A stretch of 64,000 bases of DNA from Dimorphilus gyrociliatus (Eukaryota > Annelida > Polychaeta > Dinophilidae), in contig CAJFCJ010000019.1 of assembly GCA_904063045.1 (NCBI GenBank), forward strand, positions 372,001-436,000. Reading direction: 5' to 3'. The position numbers and the translations under genes were made by a program. The notes beneath the pieces are model-generated. The model worked only from the letters and a program-made list of their open reading frames with translations, did not search any database and was not told where the DNA came from. Below, piece by piece: positions 11,749 to 23,751 of the stretch; the stretch's first letter is position 1, and every line of letters begins with the position of its first letter.

Positions 11749-12693
11749 ATGAGCTGTTTGGATGTAATGTATCAACCGTATTCGGCTTATTTGCCTTCCT
11801 ACCGTAATACAGACGAATTGTTCAAGGTAATTAACGCTTTATCGCCTGTTTATGCGAGAAAAATTCCATTCGACCGACACTGTTTTGCAGAAATATGCCA
11901 ACCACGCTCGTTATGACGCATTGCAGCCAAAAGTCGAAGTGGATAATTCAAGCGGAGAACAGGCCCAAAGTACAGTCTATCTAAGTTCGAATTGCGTTGT
12001 TTATTCATACTTTTCCGGAGATGCTTCTGCAGTCGTGGATGAGCATTTTAATAGAGCCTTAAGTCAACCATCATTTTCTCCAGAACATCCTGGTAATAAG
12101 CCTGGACAGCCGTGGAAAGGTATTAATTGATTTATTTATGCTTGTAACAAAAGAGCTTTCTTTTCATCGCCATACAATTACGTAATAGCGAAACGTAAAG
12201 AATTATGAATGTTTTTATCGAGTGTCGCATTGTTTGTTGTGTTTTTTTGCATCGCTTGACTATAATTCTAGATGTGACGCCCTTCCCAACGCATCGTTCT
12301 TGCTTGACGTCGACGCTTTGGCAGACGCCGCCCGCTCAATACATGCAGCAGGACGTCGCCGACAGTTACTTGACCGCTCCGACTTTCCTTCAACATTCTC
12401 ATACGCAGCAAGATAGCAGTGCCTCTTGGCTGCAGCACTACTCTTTACCTCATTACTATACTCGGCTGCACTATCCAGCCCTGCATCATCATAGACCAGC
12501 ACCGCCGCCAACACCCTGCTGGCAGAATTATGATACACAAACGCGTAAGTGTTTTTTAGACTTTTCCATTTTATCGGATAATTTATTCATTTCCTTGCTT
12601 CCAACAGCCGCTCTCCAGTCACCGCCCACTAATACAGCAAACCCCTGTCCTCTACCTTCAGAGACGAAAAGGGAAAATTATTATTGGATATAA
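11749..12693 (+). CDS. VGLL2: vestigial-like transcription cofactor (VGLL2 type)
   Basis: Vestigial-like proteins bind TEAD/Scalloped through the TDU domain and drive muscle, wing and other programmes. Four exons (11749-11826, 11891-12119, 12272-12544, 12608-12693) sum to 666 nt, 221 residues. The start MSCLDVMYQPYSAYLP is the VGLL2/VGLL3 N-terminus. Exon 2 carries the TDU core SSNCVVYSYFSGDASAVVDE followed by HFNRALSQPSFSPE, with the conserved V-x-x-HF residues. Exons 3-4 are His/Pro/Gln/Ser-rich, as in VGLL2. All junctions keep frame with canonical GT-AG. The long flanking non-coding regions fit a developmentally regulated gene. Confidence 0.92.
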
Positions 12694-12776
12694 ATAAACA
12701 GTACCAGTGTATAATCAACAATACGGACGTATATATTATGAGAATTAATATATACGAATCATATTGTAATTGTGGC

Positions 12777-12807
<31 letters not shown>

Positions 12808-12813
12808 TATACA

Positions 12814-12850
<37 letters not shown>

Positions 12851-15080
12851 CTAGTCAAGAAAATTAAAAGAAAGTTTCTCTTTTTTTCTACTGGACAGTA
12901 TTTTTTGCCGATATAAAAAAAAATGCTATTTGTCATTTATAAACAGTGCATATATGTATTTATTTATAAATGTATATTTTCCAGACAGTATAAGCATATG
13001 TGTGCTATAATTATTTTATATTCATATATATATATATATATATATATATGTATACTTATATACATGTTTATTCTGTGCATCTTTTCATTTTAAAGTGGCT
13101 GTAATAAAAATATACACGATATATTCTTTATCTTAATTACTAGTTTACGGAGTTTTTTTTCCTGGAAGGAAAACGATAAACGTAGCCTTTTAAATAATAA
13201 TTAAAGGAGGCGACTTAAACATGCGCTGTCATCACGTGACCTGTCACTATGGCGACGTTCACGCGGAGAGGCGATTGGCTCAATTATTCGACCGATTATT
13301 GTTTTAGCGGCAACATCAATACAGGCGACTTTGGCAATCTCTTTATGTAAAAACCATTGGTGGTTCTATTCATTTGTTCTTTCTTTCCTTTCCATCTTCT
13401 ATCAAACCCTTTTTTATGTTAATAAAACAAATTCCAGTCTGTCTTTCTTTTTTTATAAGACGAAATTGTAAGCGGCTAATTAACGATCAACATCAAACAG
13501 AATGATATGAAAATGAATAAAAAGAGGACAAGGTGTAGAATGACATATAAAAGCGAAAATATATTAGGAAAAACCGTCTCGAATTATTCTTATCGATCCA
13601 ACAATTTATCTTCGGTACTTTTCGACGATGCGAAAAAGCAGCCAGTATAATTTATAGGTTTATATAAAAGGCGTATATATATATATATATATATATGTAT
13701 ATTTGTATGTACAAATATTTCATCCATTTAAGAAATACATATGTTTATACTGAGGGTTTATCAATGAATATGAAAAATGTATTGCTATGAGTTTTATTAA
13801 AGGAAAGAGCTGGAATCAAAGACACATAAAACGTGTTTTTTAATGGATTATTATATACAAATTATACACAAGACATACACAGCGTATGGAGAGGAATCGT
13901 AGATTAAACTTGCACAAGTATATTTATTTGAAGGATCGCAATAATAGCTAGCGAACGTAAACTGACTAAACACTCGAGTAAAAGAGCAAATAGATTTAAA
14001 AGTGGTTCCCACCAACTGGTGCTTTCAATTTGTGCCATCATTTCTCGCTCTCGCGCCTTTACCGCCCTCAGGCGAATCCCTTATCAGACGTCACCTAGTC
14101 GTAAAGCGTTACTGATTACTTACACGTGACAATTCCCGAGAAAGGAGCGTCGAAAAATTCCAAAATCCGGCCGGTCATAGGCGCAAGGTTAGGAAACGAT
14201 ATAAAAACGTCCTCGGGCTTCAGAGACGTTTTTTTATAGAAACAAAATATCATTTTGGCCCGCGGGCAATAAGTGCAAGTTGCCGAAAACAAGCCGAAGC
14301 GGACAGATAAGAAAGGTTTGAAGATGAGCTAGATAACAGACGCTTATCGGTCGGACGCGTTTTGTGAGAAAAACTTCCGCCAACTAGGATCCGCTCATTG
14401 ACAGAATGCAGAATTCAGAGTTTGCGACGGAAAGTCGCGTGTCAAGTCGGTTGCACAGTATCAAAACCGTCAAGGGCGTAACGCCAAGGAATATTTGGTT
14501 TGGCTGCCAGTTCTATTGACGGAATGTAATTGGATGAGAAGCGCCAATTCCAGACTTTCGCAGCAGCAGGTCACTATCTTACGTCATTTAACAGAGATTG
14601 GCCGTTCCGGGGAATTTCTTCCAGTCTTGCGATGCAAACTAACAAAATAAGTCAATAAAGGAAATAAAATGACTTATTAACGATAAGCTTTCGATTAAAT
14701 TTCACTCGGCTTTCCGCCCGACATGCGTTAATCGGTTAATGCGCGTATACATTATACGTATATATCAATTTAATACACTCTTCTTATGTACATTGTATAA
14801 AGGGATAAAAGCGATCGGCCAACTGATAAATGCAATTGCGTGGTCAGCGAGTGGTCAAGTGACTCCCGCAGAGAACAAGGCAGATAACGGAAAAATCACT
14901 TTCGTATGCTTTATATACATATTATACTATTTTCTTCACTCTGCACTTTAAAACTATAAACATTGTTGTCTATATCAAGAATTGAAACATGATAAAAAAA
15001 ACAAGTTATGTAACATAAATATAGCTATAAACTTTTCTGAAAGTGTCAAATAGGATTCGTTGAGCGAATCGGCAATGCCA
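12694..15080. other. 2.4-kb non-coding region between VGLL2 and HTATSF1
   Basis: No supported exon was found. The left part (12.7-13.1 kb) is AT-rich with several (TA)n runs and is probably the VGLL2 3' UTR. The middle and right parts (13.2-14.65 kb) are richer in G+C and contain TCACGTGAC at 13232-13240, ACACGTGAC near 14122 and several CCAAT-like GATTGG sites. They look like regulatory DNA, but no function can be shown from sequence alone. Confidence 0.45.
12775..12847. repeat. (TA)n microsatellite
   Basis: Two interrupted TA runs lie just downstream of VGLL2, with further TA tracts at about 13026-13050 and 13673-13697. Confidence 0.9.
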
Positions 15081-17312
15081 CTATGACGTCATATCCGCTA
15101 AAGCTTCCTTAGCTTTATTCTTGCTTTCAATTTCCTTTGCCTCTTTATCCAATAGATATTCATGCCATTTTTTATCGCGCAACTTTCTTTCTTCATCTGT
15201 TTCTTTAATAGCATATTTTGTGCGACCGTCCCATCTCTCGGCTTTCAGCTGCCTGGACGCGTACCATCTCCCGTGTAAATTTTCAATGCACTTATCAGCG
15301 GATTCGAATTCTTTAAAGTATACTTGAACGACGCCTTCAGGGTGTCTATCATGGAGTACAACTTTTTGAAGATTATCAAACTTTTCACACTCTTCTCGCA
15401 TATCTCGCTTGATTTCATCGATTAAAATGGGATTCGTCTGCAAGATCATACGAAGGAACGTTAGTTATGTATGTAGTAGAATAGGGTCGCGCCCTTGGAT
15501 AAGCCCGGTTGCGGTTAAAGGTGCCTGTCACAACACGTAGAGTAAAAACGGACCCCCCGAGGCACGTCCGTGCCCACTTGAGCCCCATCAACGCCCATAT
15601 TTGGACGTCGCATTATATGAGCATGGTCACAGTATTAACCTACTTTCTACCAAATCGTCAGGGAAACGAAATCTGCAATGTATTACGATACGAAACTAAT
15701 AAGAAACGCCTTTCTTTAAGAACGAGACGTTAATTTATTGCAAAGCGTCGAGTGGACAGGGGCGATGACGTTTGACGGCTGCGTTACGGCCCTTAAACTC
15801 ATATAAAGAAGCCAACAAAGAGGCTCGTACGCGTTATCTTCGCTGTATGTCAGACGATGAAAGACCAAACGTTGATTAGATACTAATTGCAGGCGCGCAA
15901 CTGCGCCCCCGCCCTCACCTGTTCGCTTATGCATCAAGGCTGCAGTTCTTTCCGTTTAAATAAATTATACAATCTTTTTTCATTCAACTTAAGAAAGAAA
16001 ACTTTCAAACCTCAAATTGCTTTGGATCAAAGACGTTCTGTAAAATTACAATCTTTTCATTCTTGGATCTTTCTCCTAAAAGCTTTTCCGGTTGCCAAGC
16101 CAACAATCTGTAAGAAAGTGATTAGTATTCATGAAAAGAAATATTCTACTTTAGCTGATACATACTTTTCTTCTTTCAATTTCATTTTCTTCTTCTCTTT
16201 GTTTGTTAACTTTCTTCTCTTTTTTGTTGGGTCATATTCTCCTTTTAACTCAAACTTGGCCTTCTCGACTGATATTTTATAACCTCTAATATCTGACCCA
16301 TCCAATATTTGTAAAGCTAAATCTACAGATTCACTCTGTTGGGGAACAGTTGTTTAAGTGAATATAATGCGCCATCTATCATCGTAAATAGAAACTAACT
16401 TTTATATAGCAACAACGCCCATCTCCTTTTGGATTACCTTCGTCGTCTTTATACAGTTTTAGCTTAGGTTTATTAGTTAAAGGATCGAATTGGATAAGGC
16501 CAACTTTCTTCATAAAATTTTCAAACTCATCAAATGTTACATCAAATGGCAATCCAGCAACGTAAACTGTACAATTTTTACCTTCATCAACATCGAACCA
16601 ACCTATAAGCACAAAAGTATGTAAGTAATTAAGACAGAATGTTATTGATAACCTTACCTTCAGTCTTATTTTCCTCAACAGGTTTTTTATCGCCTTTTTT
16701 CTCAGTTTTAGCACTTTGTTGATTCTTTTTTTTATCTTCTGCTTTCGCTTCATTTAACGCCGTTCCTGGATTTACATAGGCCGCATACCATTCCCAATAA
16801 CTTAGTTTATCCTTCTCATCCACGGTTGGAAGGTAAGTGTCCGTATAATATTTATAATAGTGTGCATGATGATAATCTGTTTCTTGTTTATTCGCTTCGC
16901 CTCCGCTTTGATTATCAGTTTTATTATAAAATATGTCTAAGTATTTATTGTATGCTTGAGACATTTCCTTCGAATCGAATGTTGATTCAGTACTTGTGCT
17001 TCCACTGGAAGTTTGGTAATTTTGATTGTACCATTGGTAGAAATGGCTGTAGTCTGTTGTAGTAGGATTTGCGGTCGTTGCTGTAGTAGTCACACAGGAG
17101 GTTGAAGAAGTAACATTACATCCATAGTTTAACTGATATTGTGCTAAAAAATCGGCGTCGATCTTTGGGAACCAAGCTTCTTTGACTGGATCCCATTCGA
17201 AAACAGTGCCATCATCATCGGTTCTCGTTTTAGCATGGCCTTTTTTTTCAGACTCTTCGTAGATTTTTTGCAGGCGAATTTGTTCTTCAAAATCCTCGTC
17301 GCTGTCCCCCAT
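15081..17312 (-). CDS. HTATSF1: HIV Tat-specific factor 1 homologue (U2 snRNP factor)
   Basis: Tat-SF1/Cus2 is a splicing factor that binds the U2 snRNP component SF3B1 and helps assemble 17S U2. The N-terminus (ATG 17312) reads DEDFEEQIRLQKIYEE, then an aromatic FEWDPVKEAWFPKI block typical of the family. RRM1 follows (NCTVYVAGLPFDVTFDEFE...GDGRCCYIK), a Lys-rich linker, then a second RRM (KIVILQNVFD...EIKRDMREECEKF...LHDRHPEGVVQVYF...AERWDGRTKY), which is the UHM-like domain. The gene has five exons. The intron splitting RRM2 (about 15441-15995) is about 555 bp, unlike its neighbours of about 60 bp. The long acidic C-terminal tail of the human protein is missing: this one stops soon after RRM2 (ALADMTS). 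Confidence 0.9.
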
Positions 17313-17749
17313 TGCTATCGATACCTCTTTTATCGTTCTCTTAAGTTTTAAAGAAATAGGTATGTATAACTTGAAATAAGGTGAAAACTAAATATCAAAT
17401 GAAGTGTAGTTTCGATTAAATTTCTTGTGCTTTGAAGATATTGTTTATTTCAGTACTTTAATAAGAAACCTCAATGATCAACGATTCATAAACGTTAATT
17501 TGTTTTCAAAGTTTTCAGATGTATTATTTCTATGAGAAAACAATAATGGAATGTTTTGTCAATCTGTATGCGCCATTTTGAAAGTTTTCTTTTGTCATTA
17601 CCTTCATGTTTGTTTCGAATCATATTCGATTTAGATTCGATATCCAAGGCATTCCTACATTTACTATTATTAAAAATCGTGCTAACGGCACTCTTCTAAG
17701 AACATCATTTTGTACTTCTTCTTGAAAAGGTGTTTTTGCTATTCCTGAC
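17313..17749. promoter_or_regulatory. HTATSF1/LicD-like divergent promoter region
   Basis: This is a 437-bp interval between divergent start codons. A GCGCCATTTT motif (YY1-like, AAAATGGCGC on the minus strand) is at about 17570-17579. Otherwise it is AT-rich. Confidence 0.4.
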
Positions 17750-18469
17750 ATGAAGAGGATTTGCAGTCCGTATAGATTACTGATATATTCGGTAACGATG
17801 TTTATTTTATTCCTCATTTATTTGTCTCTCAAACCATCATCCGCTCGAAATGCGTGGTATACAAGAAAAGCCAAGTGCAGTTATCCATCATCTCATACTC
17901 AGGACCTTGTTAGTCTAGCAAAAAAAATTAAATTAACTTTAGAAAAGACTGATATTGAATTTTTTTTATGCTATGGATCATTGTGGGGTGCTATACGGAT
18001 AAAGCGTCAACTACCTTGGGATAAAAACTTAGATTTTTGCATTATGAACGAAGACTTAACAAAAATTGAAGAAGCTACAATATACAGAGCTTTTCGTCAT
18101 ACAGGTGTTACAGTGAGTTATAATCCCAAAGAGGGAGAATATACAGCATACTTTCAGTCGGCGACTGCTTCTCTCACAGTCTTTCAGCTATCTGAAGATT
18201 ATGCATCCCTTGAAAGAATAGGTTGGAGTCATAAATTATTTAAAAATTCTCCTGGTCAACAATTTCCAAGTAGACTGGCTGCTCCACCATTACCATTCAT
18301 AAAGTTTTTTAATGAATCAATGCCTGTTCCCAAGTAAGACTTATTTTTATAAATATATGATTATTTAAGATACTAATATTTCTTAATATATAACAGAGGT
18401 GATATTGAAATTCAAAAATTTCTCTATCCGGACAATTGGTTTCGCGAAATGAAACCTCCAGGATGTTAA
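17750..18469 (+). CDS. LicD/fukutin-like type II membrane protein
   Basis: Two exons (17750-18333, 18397-18469) give 218 residues. An N-terminal signal anchor (about residues 8-28, LLIYSVTMFILFLIYLSL) is followed by a lumenal domain resembling the LicD/FKTN/FKRP nucleotidyltransferase fold: LCYGSLWGAIR, then LPWDKNLDFCI, and a C-terminal YPDNWFREMKPPGC. That C-terminal block is typical of the nematode/invertebrate LicD-like proteins related to fukutin. In the family the second motif is usually PWDDDxD; here one acidic position is replaced by Lys-Asn, so the metal-binding site is altered and activity is uncertain. It is probably a Golgi protein. No closer orthology is claimed. Confidence 0.65.
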
Positions 18470-19073
18470 ACTGATTTGTCACTACAACAAGATCTGTTTT
18501 CTTCACTAAGTGAATATTTTATAACTATATTTAACCAACACTGTTTAACTTGTATTGCATAATCTTTGATATAGCAATCATTGGTACTGAAAAACTGTGT
18601 AAAAAGTATTTACAAACAAATGTAAAAAGGTTATTCAATAAACATGAAATCAAATTGAAAAAAAGAAAACGCATAATATTTTTCTTTCGTTATGACAAAA
18701 ACTTTTAATGAGTTTTTTCTTTTTATAATAAGATTTATATAATTTAACTTTTTTTCTTTTTAAAGGATTTTTAAAATATCTGCAGAAAGAAAGAAAAGAA
18801 AAAAGATACCTTTTTCTTTTTTTGTTTTCATTTTTCGCATTTGCAGTTTTAGATTTAAACAAAGAAAATAAAACAAAATATAACAAACAATACAATTAAA
18901 GCAATAAAATTAATGTTTTATTTTTCCTAATTTGAAAAACTATAGAATATTTGGTACAAGTGTGATAATTATGAATACTGACTGCATGTAAAGCTTTTGA
19001 ATGGCGAATTTGAATATTACATATAAAATAATACGTGGCAAGGCGACGGTTGCACCGGGGAACTATTAATTAA
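18470..19073. other. intergenic, LicD-like / STMND1 convergent
   Basis: This 604-bp very AT-rich gap between convergent stops contains poly-purine/poly-pyrimidine tracts around 18650-18900. No gene or RNA was seen. Confidence 0.5.
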
Positions 19074-21031
19074 TTAGTCGAAGAACTCGTCTTTTTCCGT
19101 ATTTTTTTTACCAGTTGCGCTAAAATTCTGCTTCCTTTGAAAAGCGTAATCGAAACTGTCAGCCGTGCTTGCTGACAAACCAGACATTCTTGCTTTGCGT
19201 TCGGCACTCCCTCGAACCGCCGTTAGCTGTTTGTGTGGGCTTTCTCTACCTGAATAAATTCTCTCTGACATATCAGCTGTATTAGCCTCGCCGTCGAGCC
19301 ACGAGTCGTCTATGAATAAATTATGTAAATTATACACAAGTGTAACCACAAAGTGAAAAGCTTACTATCATCGTTGTTATACTGTTCGTCCTTTTCTACT
19401 TCATTGTAATCCATTCCGCCGCCTTCCTCTATTTCTTTTTGCTTCTTTGCTCTTTCTAAAGCTCTCTTGGCTCGTTCTTCTCTAGCCCTTTTCTTTTCTT
19501 CCTGTTGACGACGTTTTGCCTCTCGGTTTTTATCTGCTGATTTAAGTTTTTCTTCTATTTCTTGAGCTTTTTCGGTGTTGCTATGATCGAATTCCTTGGC
19601 TTGTTGAAGGGCTAATCTCTTTTTAGAAGTTTTCCTACTCTTTTGTTTAATCTTTTCCAATTGCTAGAAAAAGAACGAAAATGTTTATAGAGTCAACAAG
19701 TAAATTCAATTATTCTCAGGCACGCACCTTTTGACGTTTCTCTTCTGCAATTCGTTGCTTTTCTTCCAATTCACTGGCCGTTAGCTTAGGAGCATCGGCA
19801 AGAGGGTCTAATTGCAATCTCTAAGTATACGTACGAATGTTATCAGTCTTTTATGATGTTAAAACTTTAAAATTACCTGAAGTCTCCTAGGTGGTTTTTT
19901 GAGTAAGTTATCAATGCGATCCTGGCCATCAAGTGAAACGCAAAAAGCTACCGGTTTGTTAACTGAAAGAAGACGGTATCATTAAAACTGATCACGAACA
20001 GTGAGAGAAGTCTGTATAAATTGCAAATCGATAAGCTTTTAAACAGAATAAACCTAGTTAATTGTGGTTGCGGTTGGTGACGTAGACTTTATTAAGGAAT
20101 AAAGAAAGCATTGCTGAGTAAATATTTCCTTAATAAATTATAAATTCACAACTCCTTACGACTGTTATGTAGTTGACAATTAAAAGCTTTAAAACTTGTT
20201 TAAAGTATAAATAAATCAGGATCACTTTTTAAGTCTACGAGAGTGAATGTCCCTTTAATATCTCTCTTCGGTAAAGGCATTAAAATATACAGTATATACT
20301 ATTATATTTATTATCTTTGTATTGAGATATGCACTTATATATTATTTTATAAAGGGAGATTATTCTGGTATTAAATAATTATTGTTATTTGGAAATCAAC
20401 TTCTTTTGAGTTTGAACAGATATAAAAGGCTTAATAGCTTTACTTGTATAAAGTATATTTAATTGTTCTAATATAATTTTAATCAAGGAGAGAGTTTATA
20501 CAAGCTGATGTACAGTTATTAAATGGATCATCTGAATAATGTAAACGTCTAGTTGAAAGAGAAACAGGCAGACTAAGAGAGAAAGAGAGAAAGAGAAGAG
20601 AAAGCGAAATATAAGATGTGAGTAGTAAATTATCTTAAGATTAAAAGTAATCTTTTTTCTGGCGATTTTTTTGTACTCATGTATACCTTTCGTCAAAGAA
20701 TGTTTTCTTATAGCTACAAGAACAGGTGTAGTCCGATAAAACATTTGTTAAGGTTTGCTTATGGAAATATTCTTATCGATTAGAAATAAATCGATATTTA
20801 ACAACCTAGAACTTTTTTAAAAAACTTACGAGGTAAGACAGGTAATTCGGATTGTTCCAACGATGGTTGAACTTTTGCAGATCTTCTACTACCTGAACTT
20901 GGCTTGCTGATTGTTCCATTTTTATGTTCCTTTTCTGACTCTTTATTTTCTTGAACGTTTTCTTTCTCATCATCATTCTTTTTGTTTTGTTCATTTTCAA
21001 CTTCTGCTTGGGCAGACGCGCCACAGCCCAT
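19074..21031 (-). CDS. STMND1: stathmin domain protein, STMND1-like
   Basis: Exon 1 (21031 to about 20829) starts MGCGASAQ, a likely N-myristoylation site (Gly2) with a palmitoylatable Cys3, then an acidic/Lys low-complexity stretch. After an intron of about 865 bp come NKPVAFCVSLDG and LLKKPPRRLQRL, matching the start of the stathmin-like domain of vertebrate STMND1. A long charged coiled coil (LEEKQRIAEEKRQ to ERAKKQKEIEE) and a Ser-rich tail ending KDEFFD follow. The protein is presumably membrane-tethered and may bind tubulin, by analogy with stathmins; nothing here shows that directly. The long first intron is unusual in this window and could contain regulatory sequence. Confidence 0.65.
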
Positions 21032-21935
21032 TTCCTTCTATACGGATAGAGTTTATTAACTGCAATCCCTTTTTAATCTTTTTTAATAGCCCTTGAATAA
21101 GCTCTTAGTGATGAACAAAGTCCAGATTATAAAAAATTGCTGACAATTATAATTCTCTATTTTTCAGCAAAATAGTTTAATACGAAATCTGAAAAGAAAC
21201 ATGTTTGCAGAGTGTCAACTGATCGATTAGTATTTAGAACTCTACATGACTTGTAAACATAAATGGTCTGTCAAGTCCACAACGTACTTGGCAAACCATT
21301 GATCCACGTGAGAAAAAGTTTGTTATATATTTTCTCTCTTGTGTACAATCAACTCTAATTAATTAGTATCTTTCTTAAGCTGTTTATATTTACCTGTTTT
21401 TTCTATTCTATTGGTATTGGAATAGAGTTTACATTTTCATTAGAAATGACGTCGAAAAAATTCTTCGACACTCAGATAATGCAGGAATGTGTGTGATCGG
21501 CGCGCCATGGCGACTAGTATAAACAGTAGAGGGCGTCGTTTTAATAATATATAAAATTTCTATTAATTTGTTTTTGAAGAATAAAAATTTTTACAATATA
21601 AAATAGATTACAAAATCATTTTTGTATTTTATACGAAAACTATGCTTAGCTATTGACTTCCGGTGTACCAAAACTGATTGTTACAATTATTTCGATTTTT
21701 AACATGAATGAGTTATGAGCCTAAACGAAAGAGGGAAATTGCCTCAGACTATTCAGAGGAAGCAACTTGTTAAATAATTGCTTTCTTAAACAAATTACTT
21801 TCAAATTATTCCCTTACACATGATTCGTAATTGAATTCATAAAAATTCCATTTACAAAAATAAAAATCACCTATAACTTCCGCTTCAATAAAGCTGTAAA
21901 TTTAGATTTATTAGTTTCTGGGATATTTTTGACTT
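21032..21935. other. intergenic upstream of STMND1-like
   Basis: This 904-bp region holds an E-box (CACGTG) near 21306 and a CTCF-like AACAGTAGAGGGCGTC at 21522-21537. The region 21490-21540 is a G+C-rich island in AT-rich DNA. No exon was seen. Confidence 0.4.
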
Positions 21936-22892
21936 TTACATCATCATTGGTATTCCTCCCATCATACTCGGCGTTCTCATAGGAATATTCATGGGCATTT
22001 GCATACTTTGAGCCATTGGCCCCATTGACATCATCATGCTAGGGCTTCTCATTGGCATACCCATCATACTGGGAGTTTGCATTCCACCCATCATACTTGC
22101 GGTCCTCATAGGCATGCCTCCACCCATCATCCCTGGACCTGCCATCATACCGGCTCCCCCCATTGGCATACCCCCTCCCATCATTCCATGAGTCCCCATT
22201 TGCATCATGCCACCCATATTGTTCATCATACTTGGAGTTCTCATAGGCATACCGCCTCCCACGCCACCCATTCCTCCCATCATACTGGGTGTTCTCATAG
22301 GCATACCCCCTCCCATACTACCCATTCCTCCCATCATACTTGGCGTCCTCATAGGCATACCTGAACCCATTGCCCCCATCATACTTTGAGTTCTAGCAGG
22401 CCCCATCATACTTGGGGTTCTTCTAGTCACGCCACCACCCATCATACTCGGTGTTCTGTTGGGTGGGCCGCCAATCATGTTAGGTGTCATGGCAACAGAG
22501 CCTCCACTTATCAATTACATAAAACAAAGTTATACATAAAATATTGAACGGGAGAGCCATTATATCGATTATTCTTTTGTTTTAGCTTACCTATGGATAT
22601 ACGACGTGGCTCTACCAGCTCTAGTGCTTGTTATTGACGGTTGTGTGTTCTGGCTAATTACACCCATTGAAAATTCAGCATCTATTTTTGATTGTTGATA
22701 CTTCCTAATAGCTCTAATTAATAAATAAGTAACTGCATACCCAAAAAGTGCCACGCCAACTGAACTAGATAAAACGATAGCTAGAGAAGCAGCTTCAGAA
22801 AGTTCGTCATCTTCTAAGTCATTAGTATTTCCGTTATCACATAAAAGGGCAGTAAAACTTTGGCATAGTATATAAAGACTAATTAAAAACAT
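21936..22892 (-). CDS. membrane protein with Met-rich RTPSMMGG repeats
   Basis: This gene was not recognised. Exon 1 (22892 to about 22589) encodes an N-terminal hydrophobic signal (MFLISLYILCQSFTALLC), a short acidic ectodomain and a transmembrane helix (AIVLSSSVGVALFGYAVTYLLI), followed by a basic stop-transfer sequence. Exon 2 (about 22502-21936) is almost entirely low complexity: about ten copies of a hexapeptide resembling RTPSMM, spaced by Gly/Met linkers (GGMG, GGGMPM), predicted to be cytosolic. Methionine and glycine dominate. At the DNA level the repeats are visible as recurring catcatact and ctcatagg blocks. The splice joins phase 2 to phase 2 and preserves frame. Function is unknown; the Ser/Thr in each repeat could be phosphorylated. 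Confidence 0.6.
21960..22480 (-). repeat. coding tandem repeat (RTPSMM units)
   Basis: About ten imperfect in-frame copies of an 18-nt core, spaced by 18-60 nt Gly/Met-coding linkers, lie inside exon 2 of the membrane-protein gene. Three adjacent units (GGGMPMRTPSMM type) are nearly identical, which suggests recent duplication. Confidence 0.8.
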
Positions 22893-23179
22893 TACTTAAT
22901 AGACAATTATTTCGGTAGTATATTGCTTATGTTTGTAAGTAGTTCATTATATAGAAAAATATCTTTAAAATATATTTATTATATAATAATTATTCAATAA
23001 CATCTCCATTAACACATTCTCCAGTCTTTTATCAAGTAAGAAAATATTTAAAAATTAATATATATCATTTTTAAACGTGTAATAAAAATATGAATAATTC
23101 TACAAATTCTAAAAGTAAAATCTAGTGTAGAATACCTAAAGAAACAAGAATGTTTGAACAAGTAACAAAGCAAATATAC

Positions 23180-23210
<31 letters not shown>

Positions 23211-23334
23211 CGTTAATAAAATTGATGAGCTGTCTAATAATGGTAATGAATTTCAGCAAATTAATCAGTTGAATAATAAATAGTAATGTATAATAAATTG
23301 ATTAAATTTCAATATATTAAAACTAATAAAACTT
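22893..23334. other. intergenic with (TA)n
   Basis: This 442-bp AT-rich gap contains a TA tract at about 23184-23212. No gene was seen. Confidence 0.5.
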
Positions 23335-23751
23335 CTATCTGTTTATATCTTTATAGCTTCTTACCCAAGATAATGGGACTAAGCCACTTGCACTTTTACC
23401 GTGCAATTCTCGACCTATGGCACTTTTTTCCTTATTTCTTTTCCTACGTTTACGTTTCTTCCGTTTTCTTTTATGTCTAACATTATCTATTCGGCTAATT
23501 GATTTTTCACTCTGAATTCTTGCACTTAATTTACTTGCTGCTGCTATACTAAAATTACTCTTTGATATAACACTAATATCATTGAAATATTCAGTTAAGT
23601 CTTTAGCTTGTTGTTTTTGTAATATTAGTATTAATATTGCTGATATAAACAATCCAACAAGAAATAATATGATTGTCAAACATAATATTTTAATTATTCT
23701 ATCACTTGAAAATAAATTAACTGGTATTTCTGATAGAAAATTCTCGGCCAT
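23335..23751 (-). CDS. small single-pass membrane protein, unrecognised
   Basis: This intronless frame of 138 residues starts at ATG 23751. It has a hydrophobic segment at about residues 20-43 (IKILCLTIILFLVGLFISAI...), a polar middle, and a strongly basic cluster of Lys/Arg (about residues 93-108), followed by a C-terminal GLVPLSWVRSYKDI. The composition of the C-terminal motif looks constrained, but I cannot name a family. It may be a short type II or type III membrane protein with a cytosolic basic tail. Confidence 0.45.
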   Translation of the reverse strand: MAENFLSEIPVNLFSSDRIIKILCLTIILFLVGLFISAILILILQKQQAKDLTEYFNDISVISKSNFSIAAASKLSARIQSEKSISRIDNVRHKRKRKKRKRRKRNKEKSAIGRELHGKSASGLVPLSWVRSYKDINR

